Both the position numbers and the translations under genes were made by a program. The notes beneath the pieces are model-generated. The model ran no database searches and was not told the origin of the DNA. It saw only the letters and a program-made list of their open reading frames with translations. DNA of 64,000 bases, from contig RCAB01000029.1 of the NCBI GenBank assembly GCA_003640385.1, positions 186,001 to 250,000 of the forward strand. Direction: 5' to 3'. The DNA comes from Setaria digitata. Lineage: Eukaryota; Nematoda; Chromadorea; Rhabditida; Setariidae. How positions within the stretch are numbered: position 1 is the first letter of the stretch; every line of letters begins with the position of its first letter. Below are positions 54,321 through 64,000 of this stretch, piece by piece.

Positions 54321-54402
54321 AATTGTGTAAAGTACTTTTTTGTAAAACGCCACCAATGTTAGTCGAAATCGCCCATGGCGGGAAAGTAAACAGTAAACAT
54401 CG
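54321..54402 (-). promoter_or_regulatory. cor-1: Coronin 5' UTR exon with acceptor and uORF
   Basis: The exon holding the coronin ATG begins at 54402 after a strong TTTCATTTCAG acceptor, so either an upstream UTR exon or a trans-spliced leader is attached here. The 82-nt leader contains an out-of-frame upstream ORF of 13 codons (MFTVYFPAMGDFD, 54400-54359). The coronin frame itself is open back to the exon start without another Met, so a longer N-terminus encoded further upstream cannot be excluded. Confidence 0.5.
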
Positions 54403-57400
54403 CTGAAATGAAAAATTATGGAAAGGTGCAATTTTTTTTCCTTATTTTTTTTTTTTGAATTTAAGAAACTGTCGTACAGGAAAAATTTCATACAAACAGA
54501 AAAACAGCAAGACATGAAATGGAACCAAAGTGGCAGTGTACTACTAGTTTTAACGGTGAGCTGACGCACCGTGATATTTTAATTTCAGTGCAATATAGTG
54601 GACGTGTCTAGAATTTAATGAAGAGTCAAACGATAAAATTGCTCATTTTTACTACAATTATGATAAGTGCCCATGAAAAAAAAAAAGGATAATAATACAT
54701 TAATTCATATCATGTAATACAGTTTAGTAAACTATAAAAGGTGAAGAATAATGTTGAAAACAGTCACTTTATAGTACATCTACGAAACGGCTGGAAAATT
54801 ATGTTTTGTCCAGTTTAATTTAAGAATCTTCATGTTCATAAATAACACCTCCATTCAATCCTTCTATAATTTGAGATATACTAGGCAAAAAGAATAGTTG
54901 TAGTTCTTCGGGATAAAAAAGGCCTTAACATATCCTCAATCTTTCAAAGCCTTGAGCATTTTTTACCATTCTTTGAGATTTCGACGCAAACTCCTATCTA
55001 TTTTTAAACTGACTGCTACAAACAAGTATACAAAATGCGCACATGTTTCTTCTTTTTTAAATAACTTAAATTTTATTCAGATCTCGATTTTACGCTAATA
55101 CTCAAATTCATAATTAAGATGATAATGGAAAGGTAATATAACATTCGCTTACCTAAGCGAGAAAAAAGAAAAAAACACATTTCACCATCCTTTAACAGAG
55201 TCAATAAAGAATGAAGTTTGATGCGAATGAGAAAGTGATAAATCTTAATAAAGCAAACAAACAAACATTATCAGTGATAAAAGGCCTCCCACAAATATAT
55301 TGCCAGAATCCTTCTACAAGCGATTGCTCTTTATTTCCCCTTCTTTCTGCACTCACATTTTAACTTACACTCGACAGCAATAATCAGGACAGACATTGTA
55401 AAACAAAAATAAAGAAGGGAAATTTGTAAAATTAGTACTTTATTTTTAAATTTTTAGGGCAATACATCATAGGTTCTAAAAAAACGATTTGTTCCAAGAA
55501 AAAAAAAAAAAAAAAAAGTAAATNATAGAAATTTGACTATTAAGCATTAAGCTAATTCAAATCCCTATAGCAATCAAAAAAAAACACCACATAATCAAAT
55601 ATCAGACATTTTAAAACACTCAACTGGTCTAGAAAAATGATAAAATGCAGAGATGTAGTAGCATCGTCGCACCACCAATCAGCAATCGAAATATAAGAAC
55701 AATATATTGATGACTGGCTCGTTCACTCTACTGATATGTAGAAATTCTAAGCTCATTTATTAAAATCTATGCGCGGCTGTTTTCCACTGAATATACTAAT
55801 CACTTCTAGCATAACACAGATCAGTCGAGTCTAGCTAGTAATTTCAATATGAAAATATTTTAAAAACTAAATCATCAACGATATTTGTTTAAATTATGTA
55901 AATTATTGATTAATTAGTGAACCGAACTGATGATTTCAACAGATAATATATAAAATATATTTAAAAATTTATTTTAAATATACTGAATCATCTGTAATAG
56001 ATTCCTCCAGAAGATGACGTAATCTAAACAATCACAGTGCTTTTGAACCATAAGCTATGCGATTACATCCACTAACAGAAGACAGAAAGGAATAAGTATT
56101 ACTCAAAAAAAAGAATTGTTTTGATACAATACAAAAGTTGAAATATTTGAACGTAGAGTAACTTCAATCCTTTTCACAAAATTAAACATTTCATAGATTT
56201 CCAACATTGGCTGAAAAAAATAAATAAAAAAAAAAACAAGATGTAGTTTTAATCCTACCTTGGAACGATAAAAATTGCAAACGGCAATCATATTTAAATA
56301 GGATTCTATTATTAATGAAAAATGAAATCTTCATAAAAAAGAAAAAAATAACTAAGGAGGAGTAATTGGTAAATTATTTTTAAAATCACCGTCAGTTTTC
56401 CGGAAAAACAAGAGAAGCTTGTCTGCAGATCATGAAAAGAAATATGTGAATAGAATGATAAAAGATAAGGAAAGAGTCATTCATGTAAGATCAATAAGTG
56501 TGAATGATTTAATAAATCATCGGATGTGATAAATGTGAAGATAAAGGGAATCTTTTCTAAATAACGAACTAGCAGAAATGGTAAACAGCAAATGATATAA
56601 ACAGATCACTTCCTTTTATGAAACAATATTTATCAAAATGATCAGAGAGCGAAGATATCAGATCAATCAGCACCACTTCACCATTTATTCAAATGTTTGT
56701 CTTTTGTAGATAGAACAAAAAAAACACAGGATTCAGTCTTGCTGAGTGAATTTTTCACTAGATTAGTAAATTTGTCAGGTTTATCTTCGAAACTCGACTT
56801 TATATGCACCTTAAGAGGTCAAAAGAATGACTGCATAAAAAACCAACAAAGGTCAACAAGAACGCGAAATTTGACAAATCCAAATAAATTATTAAAAAAA
56901 AAGAAAAAGAAAAACAGACTGAATTTCAGCAAAGTGCATTGTCATTAAATTACAAACAAAAAAAAAAAAAAAAAAAAAAGGAAAGGAAGAAAGAAACCCG
57001 ATCATAAATATCATAAAATAAGCAATATTTAAAGCTTTCGTAAATTAACCAAATAGTGGTGCACTGCATAACACACTGTACAGCTTTTATCAACTTCTTG
57101 CTTATGCTAAATCATATTTTCAAGCAATAATAAATATTAATTAATTTTTTTAAATTACCTATATATATATATATATGCTATCGAATTTGTTGCTTGAACG
57201 AAAGATAACTAGTATGCTATTTTAGAATAACTAATAATAATACAAATAAATATTAGTAAATATATANGTTATCGAATTTGTTGCTTGAACGAAAGATAAC
57301 TAATATGCTATTTTAGAATAACTAATAATAATACAAATAAATATTAGTAAATATATANGCTATCGAATTTGTTGCTTGAACGAAAGATAACTAATAATAA

Positions 57401-60400
57401 TACAAATAAATATTAGTAAATATATATAACTAATAATAATACAGTAATATAATATAATTAATGATAATAATACAGATAGATAATTAATACACTAATCTGC
57501 TTTTTTTTTTTTGCTTATTAAGCCTAATATAGCAAATCAATAAGGCAATTTAACAGATTTATATTAAATTTTAGCCAGCTAGTATGCAAGTAGAACGAAA
57601 AATGGTTGCGGCTTTATCAGAATCGTTGGAATATTGACAAATGTGGCAGGAATCCGAGAAGAGGACGAATGAATAGCTCATTTTTTTTTTGCTGCAGAAT
57701 AGAGGAAGTGTTCGTTCGGTGACCGAACTAACTTTAGTCTCTTCCCTTTCTTTCCATCCATTTCATTTCTCCTGGAATTAAAAGACTTCTTTCATCGAGA
57801 ATCGCTCACACTTCTCTTCTTCTCCAAATCATTCTTACATTGCTTAAAATTTTCCACAAGTTATTTTTATTGCTTAAAAAAGAATGAGAAATATTTGTTT
57901 TTAAACTTTTTCTTTCCATTTGGAGGCCAATAGATTTCTAAATAAATACTGGACGAAAAGATACTGCAAATATTTTCACATTACTAGAATTGAACAAGCT
58001 GAACTGATGTTAGATTTTATAAACTGTGAAAAGGATATATTTTCTCATTGTTAGAATTGAAAAAGGAAGTACCATTTTGTACGGTCACGAACTGATCATT
58101 AGCTTAAACCTCTAACTGAATTTCTACATAGAAATATGGTAGTTTCCGAAATAAAGTGTTTTTTTTTTCGTGGTTAAACTTTTATTAAATTATTAAAGGA
58201 AATTTGAAGCAGAAAAGAGAGAATTTCTCGCCAGAAATTGTATTTTACGGTGCACTTCCTTAATCATTCTCACTTTACGAGTTAAGCGATTAAGGAGCAC
58301 TTTTGTTGCTATCTGTGATGGAAACTATATAATTAATTTGTTAAATTAAATAAACTAAAAATCTTGTATTCTTCAATTTTCAAATTTTTTCGTTAATTTT
58401 CCAGCAACCGTTTTAGCGATATTTTTCTTTTAGTCATGCTCCAGTGAAATGACGAAAATGTCCCACCGAAAAGAACTGTTACGATAATACAAAACAATAA
58501 TTATTCACGAAAAACCAATCCTTAAACCAGGCCGAAACTTTCAACGAAAATTTGAAAAGTCATGAATGAAGATAAAATGACATCACTTTTATGCAATTTT
58601 TTTCCCTGGTCAAATTCATGCATGTTCATAAATTCCCAGTTGAATGAAAATTTTTACAAGCTCTAAACTGTAGCGATTTTCACGACATTTAAAATTATGT
58701 TAAATTTGAAGATGAGCTTAGTGACCATCAGTTTTTGGACTTGACATATTTGATGAGAAATGATCGTTACCATAAATGAATCGCCAAGCTTAATCCTCGA
58801 AAAATTACATGTTATATTTGAGGGAAATTACAGACATGGTGTGTAATCAGAGAAAAAGCAATACCAATGAGATATTTTAGGAGGAAATATAAAATGAAAT
58901 AAACAGTCCCATTTCACGCATTAATGCTGTCTAAAACAATGCCGTTAAGAAGGGAAATTTCATGCAATAATAACAATAATACACCATCATACCTCATAAG
59001 TGGCTCACAAGTAAAGCTTTTCTAACAGGGAAATCGATGCCTAAACACTCAACTGAAGCAGATATACCCACACAGACATATACACATCGCATATATCTTT
59101 ACTCCAATGTCTGGACGTGTTTAATTCCATTATTGTTGCATTTGTGTGCCTTTCAGTCTATTTGTCCGTCCAGGAAGCAAAGGACATTAAGCCTAAGCCA
59201 TATCTCTGGCAAAAAATCGTTACGCTATCATTAGTATCCTCTGAATTTACTTGGGGAAGGCACTTTTAAAGCTTCGGGAAGTACCATTTTTACCAACCTG
59301 CAATCTGTTCTGACGGAACGGAGAAGGGTATCACACAGAATTAGCGAAATAATAAAAAACAGTATAGTAGGTTAGAGTGTAAGAAAGTGAGTTTGGATCC
59401 CGATTCATCGTTGTCAGTGGAAAGCCTGCAGTAGTCAAATGCCTAATTAACTAAGTACACAACCAATAGAACTGGTGGTAACAACAGTAATAAAGCCGCT
59501 ACTGCTACATGTTATTCGTGATAACTGAGACTATGCACATATATATATCTGAAGTGGTGAACCCGAGATGTGCCTGGGAATGGCTATTGTGTCTGCAAAG
59601 TTTTGTTTTGAAAAACTAGACAAAAGTATCATACTCTTATAAGCAAACGATGCACACTGCACCGTTTTTTTCATTACCAATAAAGCATTTTCTAAGTAAA
59701 GTGCAAGGATTCAGAGAATGAACAAGTGAACGAAACTAAGGAAATAATATAATTGGCAGGTACGAACTTTCACATTTACACATCAGCACAACACACTAAA
59801 GGAAGGTACAGATAAAGAGAGAAATGGAATAAAACGTCAGAAAATCAAAAGTTTTATCGGTTTGTAAGATAGAAGCATCGACTGGTGGAAGAAAAAAAGT
59901 TGATTAATCAAAACAAAGTTGCAGGAAAATGACAAAACGGACGAAGACAGGTTAAAAAAGACTCTGTGAAAATTTATCAAGAGTAGAAGGACTTACACCA
60001 GTGCAAAAAGAAGTGAGAAGACGGCTAGGTAAATAAAAATACACATGGGACTGAAGAATATTGTCAACAGAAAAATTGAAACTTATTGCCACTGCCAGCA
60101 ACAACGAGACAAAGGAATCAAGTCGTTTAAAATCCGTGTTGCCCCCTTGCTCATGATAAAATAACACAACTATGACAACAAAAATGCAGCAAAAGAGGGT
60201 GTAATGAAACGGAAGAAAAGATTCGACTGAATTCTATGGTTAATGGTGAAAAAAAAAAAAAAAAGAAATAGAAGAAAACATTAATCACAGATAGAAAGCA
60301 GAACCAAAATTATGACAGAAGCCAACGTATGCTACAATAAACGAAGTCATAAAAAAAGAGATGTAGGTGAACAACAAATAGGTTCAATAAAAAGCTCCGA

Positions 60401-61787
60401 AAAATAACTGCAATTTTACAAACTCTAAAAGCTCAACAAATCCGACTATATATGTCAAAACTCCCATACATATATGCAAAACGAAAAAATTCACAAGTGA
60501 TTTCTTTTTTTTTTTGATTGTGAACGATAACAGTAAGGACATGAAGATCAATAATTAAAAGTGAAAACTTGTTAAATTATATTTCAAGATTCTAACAAGA
60601 TAACTGTAAACGCAGTGTAAGATAGGAATTAATTATGGAATTAATAAAAGAAAAAGGAAAAAAACTCACACACAGTGGAGGGAACAAGGTGCAGATTTGT
60701 AGCACTGACAGAATAAAGAACTGAAGAGCTCTTCTGGAAGTTGGAAATGTCCTAGAAAAATATCATCCTAGCCAAAAACTTTCTAATAATGTTTCAAAAC
60801 ATCAGTTCAACACAAAAAACTGCTTTTACAACCTGAAGTCTGCTGTGATGATTGATGATCAAGTATTAAACAGAAAGACCTAATTTCGTTCAAAATAAAA
60901 CAGAAAGAAATTTTTAAAATGTCGGTGTCCTAAATGAAATTTTGATTTCAAGATCTGAATAAACATGTTCTCACCGAAATAATAATCTTTCATCTAAATG
61001 GGCTATATTAATACATATGAGTAATGAAGCACAGAACCAAGTTTTTCCTTACTGACCGCTAGATCTGTTCATTTAAGCAATCAATCATGCACTAACAAGG
61101 GAATGTTCCTTATGTTTCTCTTTTTAAATTTAAATTTAAAATTCTGGGATGGGTTGACTTGCGCATATTGCATTAAATCTTAAAACACAAATGAAACGGG
61201 AAAATCTAGGACGAAATTAAACAATCCAATACACTAGAATTTGAATTTGATTATTTAAAAAAAAAAAAAAAAATTGAAGGATTCGAAATAAAAAAAGCTG
61301 AACCTTGTGTTGCAAATAACTCAAAGTAAGAAACGAAGTGATTTACAATAAGTAAACAAACTGATGTCAAATGAGCCGTAGTACAATGAATTGTATTTGC
61401 ATAAGGTATAAGATTTAACAGCATAACCTCCTTATGTTACCCTTATGTAAAGATTGGCAATCAAGATGAAATGTTTACTCTTACCTATAAATTTTTGCAC
61501 CAGGTATCTAACAATGGATTAAATTTGAAAATTCAAAACTCTGAACCAAATAAATGCATCAGTGAGAAAGATAATTAAGTTAAAAAAATAAGGCCAAACA
61601 ATATCAGGAAAATCAACATTAAGAAATCAAATAGACGAACATTGACTAATTTATTACGTTCAATATTTTAATTCAAGATTTCTTAATCTAAACTCAATAA
61701 CTGAAGTACAAGCTATCAGTGTGATACCAGTAAGCTAATTAGTAAACAAACACATCACGAAGGCTACATTTCGTCCATATCAAAAAA
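54403..61787. other. Long region without a confident gene
   Basis: About 7.4 kb upstream of the coronin start exon and downstream of the unrecognised gene at 61.8-62.7 kb. AT-rich, with A-runs (56957-56979, 60250-60263, 61257-61273) and a single N at 55524 in an A/T context without an evident flanking duplication. Short ORFs lack splice support. It may hold coronin promoter or UTR exons. Confidence 0.5.
57177..57425. repeat. Three near-identical copies around two N bases (57267, 57358)
   Basis: A 90-bp AT-rich segment beginning GCTATCGAATTTGTTGCTTG occurs at 57177-57266, 57268-57357 and, in shortened form, 57359-57425. Copies are separated by single Ns. This is either a local tandem repeat or, more likely given the Ns, unresolved overlapping contig ends in an (AT)-rich area. 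Confidence 0.75.
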
Positions 61788-62725
61788 TCAAAAAAGCCGC
61801 CTTAGTCCGTGACATTTTCCTGTCCCTTTATGCAAATCATCGAATTCATGTCTCAAGCTTGTTTCATTTGATTGTTGCGTAGTGGGAGGAAGATTAGCAA
61901 TGGTAGCATTTGTCGCTTGTCTGTTGTTCTTCAGACGAAAGAAAGGAGTAAATATCTTTTTATTTCGACAATTAAACATCTCCTGCAAGGACAAAAGTCA
62001 AAGAAGAAAAAAGAACTCAAACTTGTGTTCTGTAGATGAAGCTTTGTTGAGATTCTCATACAATTTATAGATATGAAATTTATGTTTATTAGTGTTATTA
62101 ATGATACCTAGAATGATTGGAGGATACTTTGACAGCTTGCCAAACAAATCACTAGCATGGATCTTTCATTGCTCATTCGAAACTTAGACAATTTCCCTGT
62201 GCTCTTCTCAACGGTGGATCTAGAATGAACTATTAGGTCAAATTACAGCACCAAAATATAGTTCAAACATCAAAGTAAACTTACCGTAGACCGTTTTTAC
62301 TACTGCCACCCGCTAAGTTATTTACAATATTCTCGTACTTTTCATCATCACTGACGCAGCACTATTCGTTTATTTCCCTACTATCTAATCATGTTTCCTA
62401 ATTTTCTCAAGTTTCTCTATCCTCCTGTTACTGCTCTCACTGTTCCGTAATAACTAACTAGTCAGTATGTTTTCACATCGTCCAAGCTCAGATTAGAGTG
62501 ATTTTAAGTCTACTGAAGCATAAAATTGTGTGTTTCTTCAAGTTGGGGTGCTATTTGATGGCTGTTTGAGGCTGGAGATGTACTGATGAGACTGGACAAG
62601 GTTTTGAGCCTGGAGAAGCTTCGGTCGTTCCCGAGTAAGTGTTTAGGATGTCCTGAAATGACTGCATCATTCGGATTTACTTTGCCTGTGGGAATTGTAC
62701 TTTGATTTCGTCTTGGTAATAAATT
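61788..62725 (-). CDS. Unrecognised gene, C-terminal 179 residues (5' end unresolved)
   Basis: Four minus-strand exons join in phase: 62725-62514, 62350-62285, 62219-62153 and 61982-61788 (TGA). The introns are 163, 65 and 170 nt, all GT-AG. The first exon encodes NLLPRRNQSTIPTGKVNPND and continues through SGHPKHLLGNDRSFSRLKTL. The second encodes DDEKYENIVNNLAGGSSKNG, the third STVEKSTGKLSKFRMSNERS, and the last KKIFTPFFRLKNNRQATN with a Thr/Asn/Gln-rich stretch. The product is hydrophilic and basic, with no signal peptide, membrane segment or domain that I recognise. The first exon has no in-frame Met and begins after a GTAAG acceptor, so further exons lie upstream, in or beyond the nuo-6 region on the opposite strand. 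Phase agreement across three junctions and ordinary composition support coding; the acceptors of the first two exons are weak. Confidence 0.5.
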
Positions 62726-62864
62726 CTTACGTTAGAAATGAGAAGCAAACTGATATCTGTTGTTCCTGTGTTAATGAAACTTTCAAATACATGTTCGCGG
62801 CCAATAATTTAAGTGGAAGATTGTATGAGAGATCGAGATGCGATTCTCGCTGGTAAGACTGAAG

Positions 62865-64000
62865 ATGCCAACAAACACGAAACTATGGCAAGATCCGGTA
62901 CTGGGATACTTCGAAACGCATGGGAAAATGGAATTCATTGCTGGAGAAGACTATGGCATTAGCGATGAAGAGAAGAAGGTAAGTCAGTTCTAGCTGTTAA
63001 AAGTTTTGTCAAAGTTGCGGAAAAGTTTAATTAAGTAGCCAGTGTGAATTTCTTTCAATACGCTTGATTGGATGGCGTCATAGATTTGAGTCATGACTGT
63101 TAAGGATAAGTTTTTGTTTATCTGTGCAGCATTGCCAGACCATATGTTGGAGTGGTTTTCTTTGTCATTTACTGCAGCAGATTTTATTATTAATCCGTGT
63201 TTGCCAAAATCTTCCGGTTTTTCATGTCAAAAGTTTGGTTTGCTGCTAATGTTGACATCCTTGTAATTACTTTTCTGATTTCAGGCTGTTTTATGGAGAT
63301 ATCGTTTAAAGGAAATTCTGAAGAAAGAATATCTGAGACGAGAATACGACCCACATACCTTTAAATACAGAGTGAGTTGTTTTTGTGAAGGACTCTAGTG
63401 TAGGTTTGCTCTTAGCGCGTGAGATTTCCTTATGCTTCTTTTTGACTAGAAAGCAATAATAAGAAAGGTGGTGGAGAAGACATGCAAGTCCTTGCTGATT
63501 ATGATGTTTCCGCATCAAGATCAAGGCTTGGTGTATTGAATGAGTTTTTTTCTGTTCAAATTTGTGAATTCTTTTCCTACACTAACAGCTTGTATTGCAG
63601 GAAGGGGTAGTAATTGATCCAGCCGTGTTCCGTTGGTATTCGGCGAATGCAATGCAATATGAATTTTTCCGTTATACTCCACGGTCTGTGTTCCTGTACG
63701 CTGGCTCATTTTTCCTTGTATTCTACATCCTGGTCAGAATGATGTTCCAGTTTGAGGTATGTTTTGGAAATTGATGTGTTTCCACTTTTTTTTTTTTTTT
63801 TTTGCTTCTGTTAAAATATAGACAATGCAGTCGGTGGTATGGATAAAGAACGAGAAGGCATGACGCCTTTCATAATTTACCTTTTCTTGCGTAGTTGACG
63901 ATTACTGAATTTTATTAATTTTTGTTCATGAAAAGATCTTTTCTTGCTTTTAATATAAACATGATCGTTCTATTCACTGAGACTTCAATCAGGTTTGCTG
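62865..64000 (+). CDS. nuo-6: NADH dehydrogenase 1 beta subcomplex subunit 4 (NDUFB4; 3'-partial)
   Basis: Exons 62865-62978, 63285-63371 and 63601-63756 join in phase 0 at GT-AG sites and give 119 residues. A last short exon is missing or just reaches the window edge: an acceptor-like TTCAATCAG ends at 63992. The N-terminal part (DYGISDEEKKAVLWRYRLKE), the segment LKKEYLRREYDPH, then DPAVFRWYSANAMQYEFFRYTPR, followed by one membrane helix (about residues 96-116, SVFLYAGSFFLVFYILVRMMF), match NDUFB4/B15. That is a supernumerary single-pass subunit of mitochondrial complex I. Human NDUFB4 is 129 residues, so little is missing. The ATG at 62865 gives an N-terminus of the expected length. In C. 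elegans the orthologue is nuo-6. Its 5' side faces the unrecognised minus-strand gene with only 139 nt between start codon and that gene's nearest exon. Confidence 0.88.

Noticed and set aside
62554..62706. + strand open frame upstream of nuo-6 (reads MRLDKVLSLEKLRSFPSKC)
   Set aside because: It ends before the nuo-6 start and is not needed for NDUFB4, and the opposite strand has a longer, phase-consistent exon.

Overview
The window looks like nuclear DNA of a parasitic nematode, most likely a filarial or other spirurid worm. Evidence: strong AT richness with many A/T homopolymers, short GT-AG introns with TTTCAG-like acceptors mixed with multi-kilobase introns, and nematode-typical families (ZP-domain cuticlin, globin, ZO-1/ZOO-1, coronin, NDUFB4/NUO-6). 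Genus or species cannot be read from the sequence. Exon structures below were built by hand from splice signals and reading phase. In the well-resolved genes every junction keeps phase.

Layout, left to right. (1) 1-5093, +: 3' part of a globin with a long N-terminal extension; a tRNA-Thr(CGT) lies antisense in one intron. (2) 7341-12396, +: a cuticlin-like ZP-domain membrane protein; a tRNA-Glu(CTC) lies in its first intron. (3) 13142-13626, -: a small secreted Gly/His/Tyr-rich protein. (4) 15760-34448, -: a ZO-1 (zoo-1) homologue with three PDZ domains, SH3, guanylate-kinase-like and ZU5 domains; its first exon is not resolved. (5) about 34.5-47.4 kb: no confident gene; microsatellites and apparent assembly duplications around single N bases, plus exon-like ORFs of unknown status at 46.3-47.3 kb. 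(6) 47399-54320, -: coronin, with two possible C-termini. (7) about 54.4-61.8 kb: no confident gene. (8) 61788-62725, -: four phase-consistent coding exons of an unrecognised gene. (9) 62865 to the edge, +: NDUFB4 (nuo-6), mitochondrial complex I.

The genes do not form a pathway or an obvious operon. Two of them (ZO-1 scaffold, coronin) act on cell cortex, junctions and actin, and two (cuticlin, possibly the secreted Gly/His/Tyr protein) suit cuticle or extracellular matrix. No CRISPR, virus or intact transposon was seen. The points most worth a second look are the coronin C-terminal switch, the uncharacterised gene head-to-head with nuo-6, the two intronic tRNAs, a possible internal start in zoo-1, and the assembly artefacts.
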